64,000 nucleotides of DNA from Drosophila miranda (lineage: Eukaryota; Arthropoda; Insecta; Diptera; Drosophilidae). The position numbers and the translations under genes are program-made. Shown here in pieces: positions 1 to 23,500 of this stretch. The DNA lies in NCBI RefSeq assembly GCF_003369915.1, contig NC_046673.1, positions 1,100,001-1,164,000 on the forward strand, written 5' to 3'. The notes beneath the pieces were generated by a model. The model was not told the DNA's origin, did no database searches, and saw nothing but the letters and a program-made list of their open reading frames with translations. Each line of letters opens with the position of its first letter. Position 1 is the first letter of the stretch.

Positions 1-960
1 GTCCAGCTGACCAACGAGATAAATCTGAACGTCAGCGGGGTGGAGCTGAGCGTGGATCCCCAGTTAAAGCCGCCCAGCGATTCACAGGCCCGATTACTGC
101 GCCAGATATTGCTGGCTGGTATGGGCGATCGAGTGGCGCGCAAGGTGCCGTTGGCTGAGATCGCTGACAAAGAGGAACGGCGACGGCTAAAGTACGCCTA
201 TAACTGCGCCGACATGGTCGATCCCGCCTTCCTGCACGCCTCCTCGGTGCTCAAGCAGAAGACGCCCGAGTGGATCATCTATCAGGAGGCGTACGAGCTG
301 CGGAATGATGACTCTGAGAAGATGTTCTTGCGCGGCATTACCGCCATTGAGCCGGAGTGGCTGCTCCTCTATGTCCCTCTTCTGTGCAATATGCGTGATG
401 TGCGCGACGATCCGCCGCCGCGCTTCGAAGCCTCGTCGGGCAAGCTCCTCTGCTTTGTGGAAGCCACGTTCGGCAAGGCTGGCTGGCCACTTCCTCTATG
501 CGAGATAGAAATGCCACTCAGCGAGAAGGCCTGCTGGTAAGTGATGCTATCTATTTAGAACTTATAGATATTAACTATTTACACACCTTTTTTCACAGCT
601 ACTTTGGCATGTTCCTGCTGGCTGGAGACATCTGTCCCCGGCTGGCGGCGTTCAAGCGGAAGCTGAGGGTCACACCCGCCACACTCATCAAGAGCTGGTC
701 GAACCTCAACGACAAGGTGCTGCGCTTCAAGCGCGCCCTCATCAGCAAGGAGATCCACACCCGCCACGCCCTGCACGAGCAGTGGGCCAGCGAGCCGAAC
801 TGTGAGTATAATCTGCTAGATTGCCAGAAAACACATTTCGCTAATGCCCTTCTATATTGTAGTCCTGCTGGAGGAGTACCACGGCTTGCTGTACGACGTG
901 GCCCTGAGCGAGCTGACATCCCTGTGGCCACCCCTGCTCCAGCCCCTGCCAATGTCCTAA
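1..960 (+). CDS. kz: kurz, DEAH-box RNA helicase (DHX37/Dhr1 family), 3' end only
   Basis: C-terminal part of a DHX37/Dhr1-type helicase. The gene begins outside the window and its frame is open from base 1. Coding exons are 1-536, 599-801 and 863-960 (TAA). The introns are 62 and 61 nt with GTAAGT and GTGAGT donors; the splice phases keep the frame. Visible family features are the post-helicase segment VDPAFLHASSV, the block FVEATFGKAGWPLP seen in DHX37 proteins, and the C-terminal stretch ending in WPPLLQPLPMS. The helicase core lies upstream and cannot be seen. The family acts in the nucleolus, where it releases U3 snoRNA from pre-ribosomes during 18S rRNA maturation. It converges on pcx, about 2.8 kb away stop to stop. 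A continuous frame across the second intron (498-1163) is read-through and not the gene. The symbol rests on similarity and on the kz-pcx-Vinc neighbourhood. Confidence 0.92.
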
Positions 961-3556
961 AAACACACGAAATGGGACTTTTGTATAACAAGTTTCATTA
1001 TATTTATTTAATTGATATACCATATATATGTATATGTATGTATATACTTTTGTGTATATTATACATTATTATGAAATTTGTTTTAAATGTAACTAAAAAC
1101 TGTATTGGGGTCACAAGGGGGAAAGCCGGGGTAGGAATTGGAATATTGTGGGAAAATGTTTAGGTTTTGTTAGCGACTAAGTTTAATGCAATTCGTACAT
1201 ATTTACGCACACATTTATATATATGTATATGTATATATATATATGTATATGTATGTACATATATATATTCCTGTCTGTTTGTTTTGTTGTGTGTGCGCGA
1301 GAGATTTGGCTATTTGATTATGGTTGGTTATTCACATCTATGTATCTTTCATATCCATCCATATGATACGGATCGAATATCGAATACCGAATATCCATCG
1401 ATCAATTCAGAATTTGGCTTACAAACGTTAACTTTGTTCGCTTTGCTACAGTCCTTACTATTATTTACAGGTGGCGTCTCTTCACATATCTTTATTTGGG
1501 ATTGGGATTAGGATTTGTTTGGGATCTTGCTTGGTGCTTGGTATTGCTGTGCACAAAGCTCTGCCCTAGTTAATGATACATATGTACACATATAATATAG
1601 GTAGATATACACAGGAGTGCTCATTCTTCCATTTGCTAGTATAATTTAATTCGTAATTGTAATCAATCGCGTTACCCATCCTCCAGTCAGTAATCATCAG
1701 TAGGTATCATGCTCAAGTTTTGCTTCGAATAGGCTTCTGTTTGCTATAGATTTAACGTACTTATACTTTGTCATTGCATTGCATTATTATATACAGATGT
1801 TGAACAATGCTGCATTTATGGTTAGTATGAGCATACACCGCCATCCGCCGTTCTATTCTCCAGAAGGAGTCTCCGGCTTGATGAGGGTTGATATGAGTTG
1901 AGCCCAGATCGTGATGCGGATATGGATGGGATCTGGGCCCAGTGAAACTTTCGAGGGTTCTGGTCACACATGTATGCACGCACACACAAGCACACACACA
2001 TATACGCGTATATAGTAATACGTTGCTTAGATATATACATACTATATTATATATACATCTACATATGTGTGTGTAGAAAAAATCAGTCTAATATATTAAG
2101 GCAACGTGAGAGCTTGTCGTGTCGTCATTCATTCCACTTTCTCCTGTACTCCTATGCTACTACCTTCTCCTGTTTCTCCTGTCCCATCAACGCTTACTTA
2201 CACCTAGGAGTTGTGTGTGTGTTTCATACGCGTTTGTATGCGGTTTTGTAACTCGAATCCCTTCGTTCCTGCTCTGCTCTGCTCCATCTGTGTGCTCAGT
2301 GGTTTCCTTAGTTTGCATCTTCTCGCTAAGTTGATGTTCAATTTATTTTATATATGGTTTTCCATATTATAGATTTTCTGTCTATTTTGGTATGTTTTGT
2401 GTGCGGATGTATGTTGGTGGAGTGGATTGTGGAGGGGTGGATGGGTGAATTTGGGTTCTTTAACTTTAAGCTTTAAATTATAGGTACGCATATTATACAT
2501 ACACAAATTTACGTATGCATGTATGTATGGATTACATATATAAATATGTATATATATAAATTCTTTGTTTAGGTTTGCTTAATATCTGCACGAATATTGG
2601 CTAGCATGGGGAGAAGAACAACAAAAAATACATGTGAGAAGCATTTGGTTTTGGGTTATAACAATTATTAGTTAAATATTTCTTAGAAACAGGTATAGAG
2701 CTTCGTCCTCTGCCTTTGCTTCTGCCTCTGCCCCTTCCATCCTCACCCGGATTCGCGCTCTTTAATTGTGTTTGCTATTTGTATGTATGTATGCATGCAT
2801 GTATATTCAATAGAGTATATGTATATGTTTAGTATGATCTATAAAGTGTTCTGTAATACTAAAAATGTATTGTTTGTTGGTATTTCTTTAGAATTATCGT
2901 AGTTCCTCTTCCTCCTCCTCCTCCTCCTCCCTTCTCTTCTCCTATAAAATCTTAATAATTTCTATTATATTCATAATCATAATTATTGTAAATTTGTTTC
3001 TTTATATACATATACATATATAGTATATGGTATACGGTATATGAGATAAGCATATCTAGGGTTAATAGAGATGGTGAAAAAGCTAATCAAACCTTTGTAT
3101 ATACACACAGGACACAGATACAGACACAGGCCCAGAACCTTCGAGCAAGGAAAGCGCTGAGCTGATATAACAAATCTCTCTCTGTCCCTAATCTAATCCT
3201 ATCTACATATATATGTATCTATACTATATGTATCTATATAGTGGGTATTTACACTCGTGCGAATTTAGTATCTATATCCATGTATATATATGTATGTCTA
3301 TATAGTCTGGTATATATCAAATATGAACTTATACAATCTGATCTCGATCGCGATTTAGATTTCGATAACCGGTAACCAAAATTACACTAAACGCAGTCGT
3401 TTTATAAACTTTACTTTGATTTCTTGGAAGTGCTTCTCAATTGTTGTTGTTGTTGTCGCATCGATTGCTCCTGGCTCCAATTTCCACACTCTCGGACACA
3501 CACATCTCTCTCTCTCTCTCTACCGCTCTCTCCCTCCCTCCCTCTCTCTCTCTATC

Positions 3557-3625
<69 letters not shown>

Positions 3626-3767
3626 GTGTCTCTCTCTCTTTCTCTGATATGTATTACATGTGTGTCTTTCTAAGGGAGCGTCTGTGTGCGGTGCACGCAC
3701 CGTCTGCTTGGCAAACAAATGCAAATCTTTATAGATATATAGTCATGTGTCCACGATCCTTTGTTCC
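961..3767. other. Convergent intergenic region between kz and pcx (3' UTRs and simple repeats)
   Basis: AT-rich DNA between two convergent genes. It must contain the 3' UTRs of kz (left) and pcx (right), but no clear AATAAA for kz was found. A reverse-strand AATAAA at 2347-2342 could end a long pcx transcript. Tracts of TATATGTA and GTATATGTATG repeats occur at 1010-1060, 1215-1270, 2020-2060, 2510-2560 and 3000-3310. No coding sequence can be supported here. Confidence 0.7.
3506..3645 (+). repeat. (CT)n/(TCTCTA)n microsatellite
   Basis: About 140 bases of almost pure CT dinucleotides with some TCTATC and TTTC interruptions, lying 120 bases beyond the pcx stop and so probably inside the pcx 3' UTR. 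All six frames are open here, which gives false serine/leucine or arginine/glutamate reading frames. Confidence 0.95.
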
Positions 3768-16290
<12,523 letters not shown>

Positions 16291-16296
16291 TTTATT
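16291..16296 (-). terminator. Polyadenylation signal of the histidine-rich gene
   Basis: Reverse-strand AATAAA about 75 nt after the stop codon of the small histidine-rich gene; a good distance for a short 3' UTR. Confidence 0.55.
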
Positions 16297-16369
16297 TTGG
16301 GTAGTTTTACGTAAAGATCAGTCTGCGCAGACGCTTTAAGTCCCGACACTCGGTGCAGGCGTCGCATAG

Positions 16370-16970
16370 TCAGCGCTCCTCGCTGCTACTCCCATCGCCG
16401 CCGATAAAATCGTCCCGGCCCTTGTGCTCGTAGTTGTGATGGTGGTGAATGTGCTCTTCCTCCTCCTCTTCTACCTCAGACACCGGGTGCTGGAGCTGGT
16501 GCTCATGGTAGTCGTGGTGGTCGTGATGGTCATGATGGTCGTGCTTCTCGTGGTGGTGTACCAGCTCCTTGGTCTGGTGTATCTGGATGGGACGATGGTC
16601 CTCGTGGATGACTTTCTTCTCCTCCTTCAGGACAAGGGGTTTGTGGTGGTGGTGCACATGCTTCACCACCGTATGGATATGTTTCTCGATTTTCTTGTGA
16701 ATCGGCACGTGTATCACAATCTTCTTTTTCTTCTGTTGACTGCTGGAAGTAGGGAGTAAGAGGTGAGTGCCCCTTCGAACCCGGACCCACAACCCCCATC
16801 CGGCTTCGATATATACCCGGCATTCGTTTCCTGAACACACACAAAGAGCAGAACCATCGCTATCACGACAGCGATTCTCAGCAGCTGCAAAGAAAGAGCG
16901 TTGTTATCCTTTTTCATCCAGATCCCTGCTCCGATCTCGATCTCCGGCTTACCGCGCTCCGATTATCCAT
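16370..16970 (-). CDS. Small secreted histidine-rich protein, function unknown
   Basis: Three exons, 16970-16953, 16884-16817 and 16742-16370 (TGA), join in phase to 152 aa. The start gives MDNRSA, then a hydrophobic LLRIAVVIAMVLLFVCVQ ending in TNAG, a good signal peptide with likely cleavage near residues 27-29. The mature part is highly charged: Lys-rich KKKKIVIHVPIHKK, repeated IHTVVKHVHHHH, a HDHHDHHDYHEH run, a poly-Glu stretch, and a Ser-rich tail. Splice sites are GTAAGC/TTTGCAG and GTATAT/CTTCCAG. An alternative in-frame ATG at 16917 exists in intron 1 but would ignore the strong acceptor at 16885, so I prefer 16970. A TATA box lies upstream on the same strand. Histidine-rich secreted proteins may bind metal or be cuticle- or gut-associated, but nothing here proves a role. 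I do not recognise the gene name. Confidence 0.8.
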
Positions 16971-17070
16971 GTCGCTTGGTTTTTGTTTCGAATGCGCCGT
17001 TGAAGACTCTGACGATGTGCCCGCTGCGAAGGCTCCAAATGCTCTGGTGGCTGGCCCCATGCAACTCGTT

Positions 17071-17080
17071 CATTTATATA
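17071..17080 (-). promoter_or_regulatory. TATA box of the histidine-rich gene
   Basis: Reverse-strand TATATAAATG lies about 100 bases upstream of the start codon at 16970. This predicts transcription starting near 17045, leaving a short 5' UTR. A TATA promoter suggests a tissue- or stage-specific gene. Confidence 0.6.
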
Positions 17081-17089
17081 TTACCCCGC

Positions 17090-20065
17090 TAGCAGCACCT
17101 AGCCGTTGGAGCTAGGCTGGAATGTGGCGCTGGGCTGGTGGAATGCCCGCCGGCAGCTGGATTTGCTTCCGTGCCGCAGCATAGGCAGGCGCATGCGCAC
17201 GCGCACCACTAAAACCCACAATTTCCATTATATGTGATGTGGCTGCCTCATGGATTGTGGGTGGTTTCTTGCCACTGCGAATTCCTCAAAGCACTTTGGC
17301 CGCACTCCGTTGACACCCTACACTCGAGGAGAGCGATCCTCTGTTTCCTTCGGATTGTTTCGATTGGTTGTTCAAGATGAAGTAACAGGTTAAATCAGCA
17401 TCGATATGGATTAAGATTCATTTTTTCATCGTCAGCGTCACATGGAATGGGGGTATCGGTGGAGATGTTTCCTAACTGCTTTTATTTCTTTATTTTCCGT
17501 TATTTCGTTTCCTTCGACTGTTGTGTGTGAACTTCTTCGCTCACGCAGACGGAAGGCACGGAGGCCTGCACCTGCACCCGAGCGAGCCCCAGCTGAAGCT
17601 CAGCTCAAACTCAGTCAACGGAAATAAGCTGGAGTGCGGTATGTGTTTAATACCTACTTATTTATGTTGCATGGTGCAGCTCGCGTTAAATACATGACTG
17701 GTGTTGTAGAAAACCCAGTACGACGTAACAAACAGATCGCATGCACGTTGGGGCCCAACTATTATGCAATCGTACAGTGGATTTTGAGGGTGTTATTCAA
17801 TTTAAGGTATTTCTCCGTTTGAAATGCGATCATTTTTTAGAATTCGAATACTCATCGATATCACTTATCGATAGGGCCAGATGACGGTATATAGTGAGAA
17901 AGAGAGTGAAAGAGAAGAGACGGCATGCTAGAACGTTGGAGACCAGAAAGCAGAAGCAGAAACATCAGCAGAGGTGGAAGAAGCAGAAGGAGGAAAAGAA
18001 TAAGCTGCAAAAAAGCAACACAACGATAAAAGCGTCAGCGCTGATGGCGCAAGCTGGATGAGTGTGTGCCCCCCAATCGGAATCGGAATCTTTCTGTCAG
18101 TATTCAAAAGTCGGGCAAGCAAGTTGGGGCGCAGCTGCACAAACGACGGCCAGAGCGAAGAGCAAACGTACAAAAGTAAATAGCGGCAGAACCTATTTAC
18201 ATACACATGTGCATATGAACTTACATATGTACACACTGTCGAGCGTTGACCGTAAATTAGTTGTTGATTTGACAGTCGCGAACCGAGAAGAGAACCCCAA
18301 TATTGTGTTTTTTTTTTTTTTATTCATTGCTTTTCATTTTTCTACGTTTTTGTTTGTTTCTTGTTGTATCTGTGAACGTGAACTGAGCCCATTGTCGCTG
18401 CCACTCGCTCAATGTGAGAGTGTGTTAGTGTTGTGATTAATATTTCGTGCGAAGAGATGACAAAGAGCCAGAACAGAAGCAGAATCAAAAGCGGAATATG
18501 CAACCATACAAATTTATGAGACTATTGAAGAAATGTGAATGTAAAAAGCAGCAACGAGCCCCCTCTCCCTCGTTTGTGTTTACACACAACCCAAATATTT
18601 AAAAATCAAGCGCTGCCCTAAATATGCATGCACAAGCAATGTACATACTACATGAGTGGGTGTGAGTGTAGCGGCAATTATTTGAGCAAGTGTGTGTGCG
18701 CTGAAGAGAAGCGCGCACGCGGACGATCGCATGCATTACTGTTGTTGTGCGCTCTGCGGACAACGATCACTTCCCCTCATATTGGGCCACAGCTGCAAAC
18801 AGGCGACTCCCTACTCCTATCGCATCCCACATGAAGCCGTTTGCTGCACTAATAAACAAAAAGCAGGGCCTGCCCCCCTGGCTGAGCGGCACTTATAGAG
18901 CTTCCCTTCCCTCTGAGCGGTTTGACTTGCGGCGAATCGGATCGGTTCAGATCGAGAGGGGATCAGTCGCTGGCTACCGTGACCCTCGATCGGATCAACC
19001 TGTTCCGCTGTCACCATCGGTTGTGGCCTATCGGTTTCAACAGTTTGTTGGCCATAAATGGTTATAAGCGAACAGCCCCAAGTCAATAAACCCCAGCCCA
19101 CATATTGTTTGTGGCGGCTGTGGCTGTTGTACATTTATGAATTTCGAGCTGGCCGAATGGCGAAAATAAATTGAACGCAAAATTCCATAAGTGGCAGAGG
19201 CGCATCAAAAAGTATTTCTAGAAATTGTTTAAAGATCTCTGTACATACATATGTTTCGATATTTACACATGGCAGTGTCGGGCGTGCAAAGGTTTCAACA
19301 ATCCGGAAATCCAAACCAAGATGTACTGCAACCGCAGGAACTGCGGAGGACAGACAGCTAACAGAGAGAGAGAGAGAGAGACAACAGAAAACCTTTCCAC
19401 TATCTTCTTGCACGCACTATTCCTCGCGGCGCCACCTCAGGAGGAAATCGTATTTTCAATGTCTTTTGGCTGGGATTTCACTTTCCGTTTCATTGTGTTT
19501 CATTCATTGTAGTACATCATTGCCAATTATTTGAGTAGTCAGCCACCAGCCAGGCAGGGACTAAAGCACGCAAAGGGTGCGGACCCATAGTTCGCCTAAG
19601 TTCGGGCTAATGCGTCACGTCACCAATAATACGGGTATAATCGTATACATATGTATGTGTGTTGTTGCAGTCTGGCCATCGATGTCGCTCTGCCTTAGAA
19701 TGAGCTCACAAGATGCGTCATCGTTAAAACCAAACAAACATACAAACGAATTAACGAACAGACACCGAAACAGACTGAACAGAACCACACCACCAGAAAA
19801 AGTACACTCACAGCGCAAAGCAAACGATATTGAGTGGGGAATTGAGTATTAACGCGAACTGAGCCCCGCATCCCCAATCCCCAACTAGATACCGGTATGG
19901 GGGTGGAGTATGGGAATCTTGTTGCGAAAGTATTCATGTGATTGGTAGATTGCTCGCCTGGCTCCGGATATGTCCGGAATCCACACAGAGATAACCTGTT
20001 GGGATGTCGGTCTTATCTTGTCTTGACGAATTCTTGGCTGATTTCAATGTTTTCTTTCTTTTCAG
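17090..20065. other. Vinc upstream region and probable noncoding 5' exon(s)
   Basis: Separates the minus-strand histidine-rich gene from the Vinculin start codon. A splice acceptor (pyrimidine tract then TTTTCAG) ends at 20065, so the Vinc start codon sits in an exon beginning at 20066. At least one noncoding first exon must therefore lie upstream, probably between 17.9 and 18.5 kb downstream of the DRE motif. Its exact borders could not be fixed. Short GA-rich and CA-rich stretches occur, but no gene can be supported. Confidence 0.6.
17866..17873. promoter_or_regulatory. DRE motif, candidate Vinc promoter
   Basis: Perfect TATCGATA with a second ATCGAT 10 bases to the left. It stands about 2.3 kb upstream of the Vinc start codon and before a purine-rich stretch that could be 5' UTR. 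Assignment to Vinc is inference. Confidence 0.4.
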
Positions 20066-20161
20066 CATTCAAGCACACAATTGCTGCCCCGTAAAAGAGA
20101 TACAGAGAGAGAGATTTGATATAAACAAAATCCCAAGAAGAGGAAGAAGACCTAAGCCAAA

Positions 20162-20480
20162 ATGCCCGTCTTCCACACAAAAACTATCGAAAGCATATTA
20201 GATCCTGTCGCCCAGCAGGTAAGACATACATATCTGGGAGAAGGGTCCTTCAGGCTGAGGTTTGAAAAGTAATCTCAAGTAAATTTCACACAATTAGCTA
20301 TAACTATTGGCCAAATTGGCGCCCAAGAAGGTAAAGTTCAATACAAGTCAAGTCAAGTCCATACATACATAAATAGATACATACATAGATAGAAAAGCAT
20401 TTCTCTCTTTCTCCTTTTAAGTATGAAATCGAAATACGTATCACTGCCTCTACTCCACTCCGATCCTTCTATCCATCCTG

Positions 20481-20511
<31 letters not shown>

Positions 20512-23500
20512 TGTGTTTATATTTTCACCTGCCGCCGCAGAACATCGACGCACTGCATCTGTGTGGCATATGTTGGATGTTATGCTAAATATACACGAAT
20601 CAACCTCCCCCCACCCACCCGATCTTCTTCGCACCATCAACATGCATACCTACACATGTATAGATTCATACATATGTGTATGTGTGTCTATTTATGTACA
20701 TATGTATATTTCCATCATGAGATGAAACAAACTTGAAAGATCAGCACAGCATCTTACTCTGTCTTTGCATCTTTCAATACCCTTGCAGAGGGTATTTTCA
20801 TTTGACCAGATATTTGTTAAGCAGAAGTACATATGTTATGTACATATATTCCATTCGACGTTTACGCGAATGTGTGTCTGTTCTGTTTTCAATCAAAAAT
20901 AGTTGTTCCCCAAAAATCGTAATACATGCTCCAGTCAGTCGATTTAATACAAAATATTGGATCATCAAAACAGATCCGATCAATATTCATCTGAAACCTA
21001 GCCTCTGTATAATCCAGAAGCGTTCGCCGAACGTGTCCTGGTGGAACAGGGATAAAAAAGGAACCTTAATGATTGTGTGACACCACACGCAGCGGATTTA
21101 TTCTAGCAAAATTATACAGAGTGTTTAGAGTATCGAAATTGGATGACAAACATATGTATGTATGTACATACATATGGATATCACATGCAAATCGATCTGA
21201 CATGAAACCGATCGATCTAGAAGGGTATGAATAGCTTCGACGTCCAAAGCAGGCCTCTCTTTTTTATTTTTCGTTATTGTTGCTGCCGTTACTTAACGGA
21301 TCTAAAAATAAATGAGGTAGAAATAATAAATGTTGATCAGAAGCCAGCTAACCTGAGCCTGAGGACAGGCAGAATTTTAATTTAATAACGCCACAAATGA
21401 AAATGGAAAAACGAGCAAAGCAAAGCAAAGAAAAGCCTAGCAAAGCAAAAGTACAAAAGTACCAAAGTACAGCCAAAGAGGAACACAAACCGGAGGAGCT
21501 GATGGGTGATGGACACGGTGGGGGGGTGGTGGACGACGAAATTTGGCCGAGTTCCAAAAATAGCAGCATAAAATACGTTTAAAGAATCCAACAACAAAGC
21601 GCCAAAATAAAAACATTTACGACGAACCAACCATGAAATCATAGCAACATTTGGACACAGACGTGGCAAGAGGGGGTGCACCATAGCTGAGGTGAAAAGA
21701 ATTGGACAAAGTTATGTGTGTACGTGTAGGTGTAGGTGTAGGTGTAGGTGTAGGTGTAGGTGTAGGTGTAGGCACATGTACATACGATCGATTTTCGTCC
21801 AGAAAATGACGATCAAAATAGTAACAAAATGTGCCTAACAAATGTGATACAATGCAGATTGATTTATTGAAATCGAAGACTTTAATCGAATTTGTAGGCG
21901 TCATGTAGAATGATCCTTTCTACAGATCATTCATTTTTCGGCTGTACGATATAAGTGTACAATTTTATAATCCCCGGTTGGATAACATATTCTTCCAGAA
22001 AATCGATTGATACTTCCCGATTGGACAATATTTTATGTGATACATTTTAGAAGAGTAATATAAAATCAACTACAGCCAAATTTCAAAAAATTTCCCATAA
22101 ATGTGTGTACAGATTTCGAATAAAACGAAAAGAAACCATCGTAAGACCAAAATTTTCGGAATTAATAGTATTATACCTGCTTTTTTCCATATTATATGAG
22201 TATTATACACCTTGATTGGAGTTATGTACATATGTACTTTGCAGTTCTGAAAATTCCGGCCTATGCAGCTCAAGCTTCCCATCTGGGATATAAGCAATAC
22301 TTATAATAATACCTTAATACTAAGATTTCATTAGGAAAATTGATAATACGTTTATTAAACGTCATTTAAGGTGTCGTTTATACATGCCGTTTTCATTAAA
22401 TTCATTAATTCATTCAAAATTGCACGATCCCGAAGTCTATCAGAAAAAGTCTATCGTTTTGATGCTAGCGTTTGTTGGCTGTTGAATGGTGTTACCAATT
22501 TTGTTTCCTTCCTGAACGAAAATTTGTCAGTTATGCGTGAACATCGAATGAAAAATCCTAGCAGTTGGGAATGGTACCTGAGTAGAACCCTCTGAAAAGT
22601 AAACAAAGATACTAAAAAGATCCCTAGGAAGTCTCTCGGTTTCAGAATTAAAGACAAATGTGAACAAAATAAATAGGAATACGGATACATACATATGTAT
22701 GTACATACTGTGTTGTGCTCTCTATATATTCCCTATAGGATGGATAGTGCGTGGAGAAAGATGGTATTATTTGTCCTACAAGCACTAGTATGTTGGCCTC
22801 CGCTGTGTGCTGATCTTGTGGGTGTAGGTGTAGGTGTAGGTGTGGGCATATTGGCTTTTACCGCTACGGATGCGGATGAGTGAGGATTGTGGTCTGAAAA
22901 CTGTGCCAAAAAGCAAACTCATTGCCTTAGTCATCATCCGCTGGGTGGTTGTTGGGTGGAACGTGGTGGCGGTGGCGGTGGCAGTGGCAGTGGCAGTTGG
23001 GTTGCTTTGTGGCTGGCAAACAAATTAATTAAAAACGAGGGGGAACGTTGTGAGTTGCTGCGGACACCGCAACTCTACAGTTATACCCGATACTTATTCA
23101 GTATGGCTCTCCTCCGGCAGACGCCGCTAATATTAAACGACACGACAAAGAGTGCGTGCGAGAGAGACAGAAAATCAGTCTGAGCGTGACGTCGGGCGCT
23201 GCGTAGCCAGTGCAAATTGATTTGTTCCTTTTGGGTATAAAAATGATCCGATCTGATCCAGATTCAGCAGTCTGATAGATATGGTCATTATCTATGATTC
23301 TGCGTTTTTAGTTTTCTCGAATCTGCAATATTGTGGATGCAACAGATTTTCGTCCTTTGTGTGGGCGAAAGGGGGTGGGGCGAAATTCTGAGATATACAA
23401 TTTATAGTGAGATCTAACAGAAGTGCGGATACCAAATTTGGTTACTCTAGCTTTAATAGTCTCTGAGATTTGTGGATGCCCCAGATTTTCGTCCTTTGCG

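Noticed and set aside
498..1163. Open frame of 221 codons over the kz end
   Set aside because: It reads through two clear introns. Splicing at 536/599 and 801/863 gives the conserved kz C-terminus instead.
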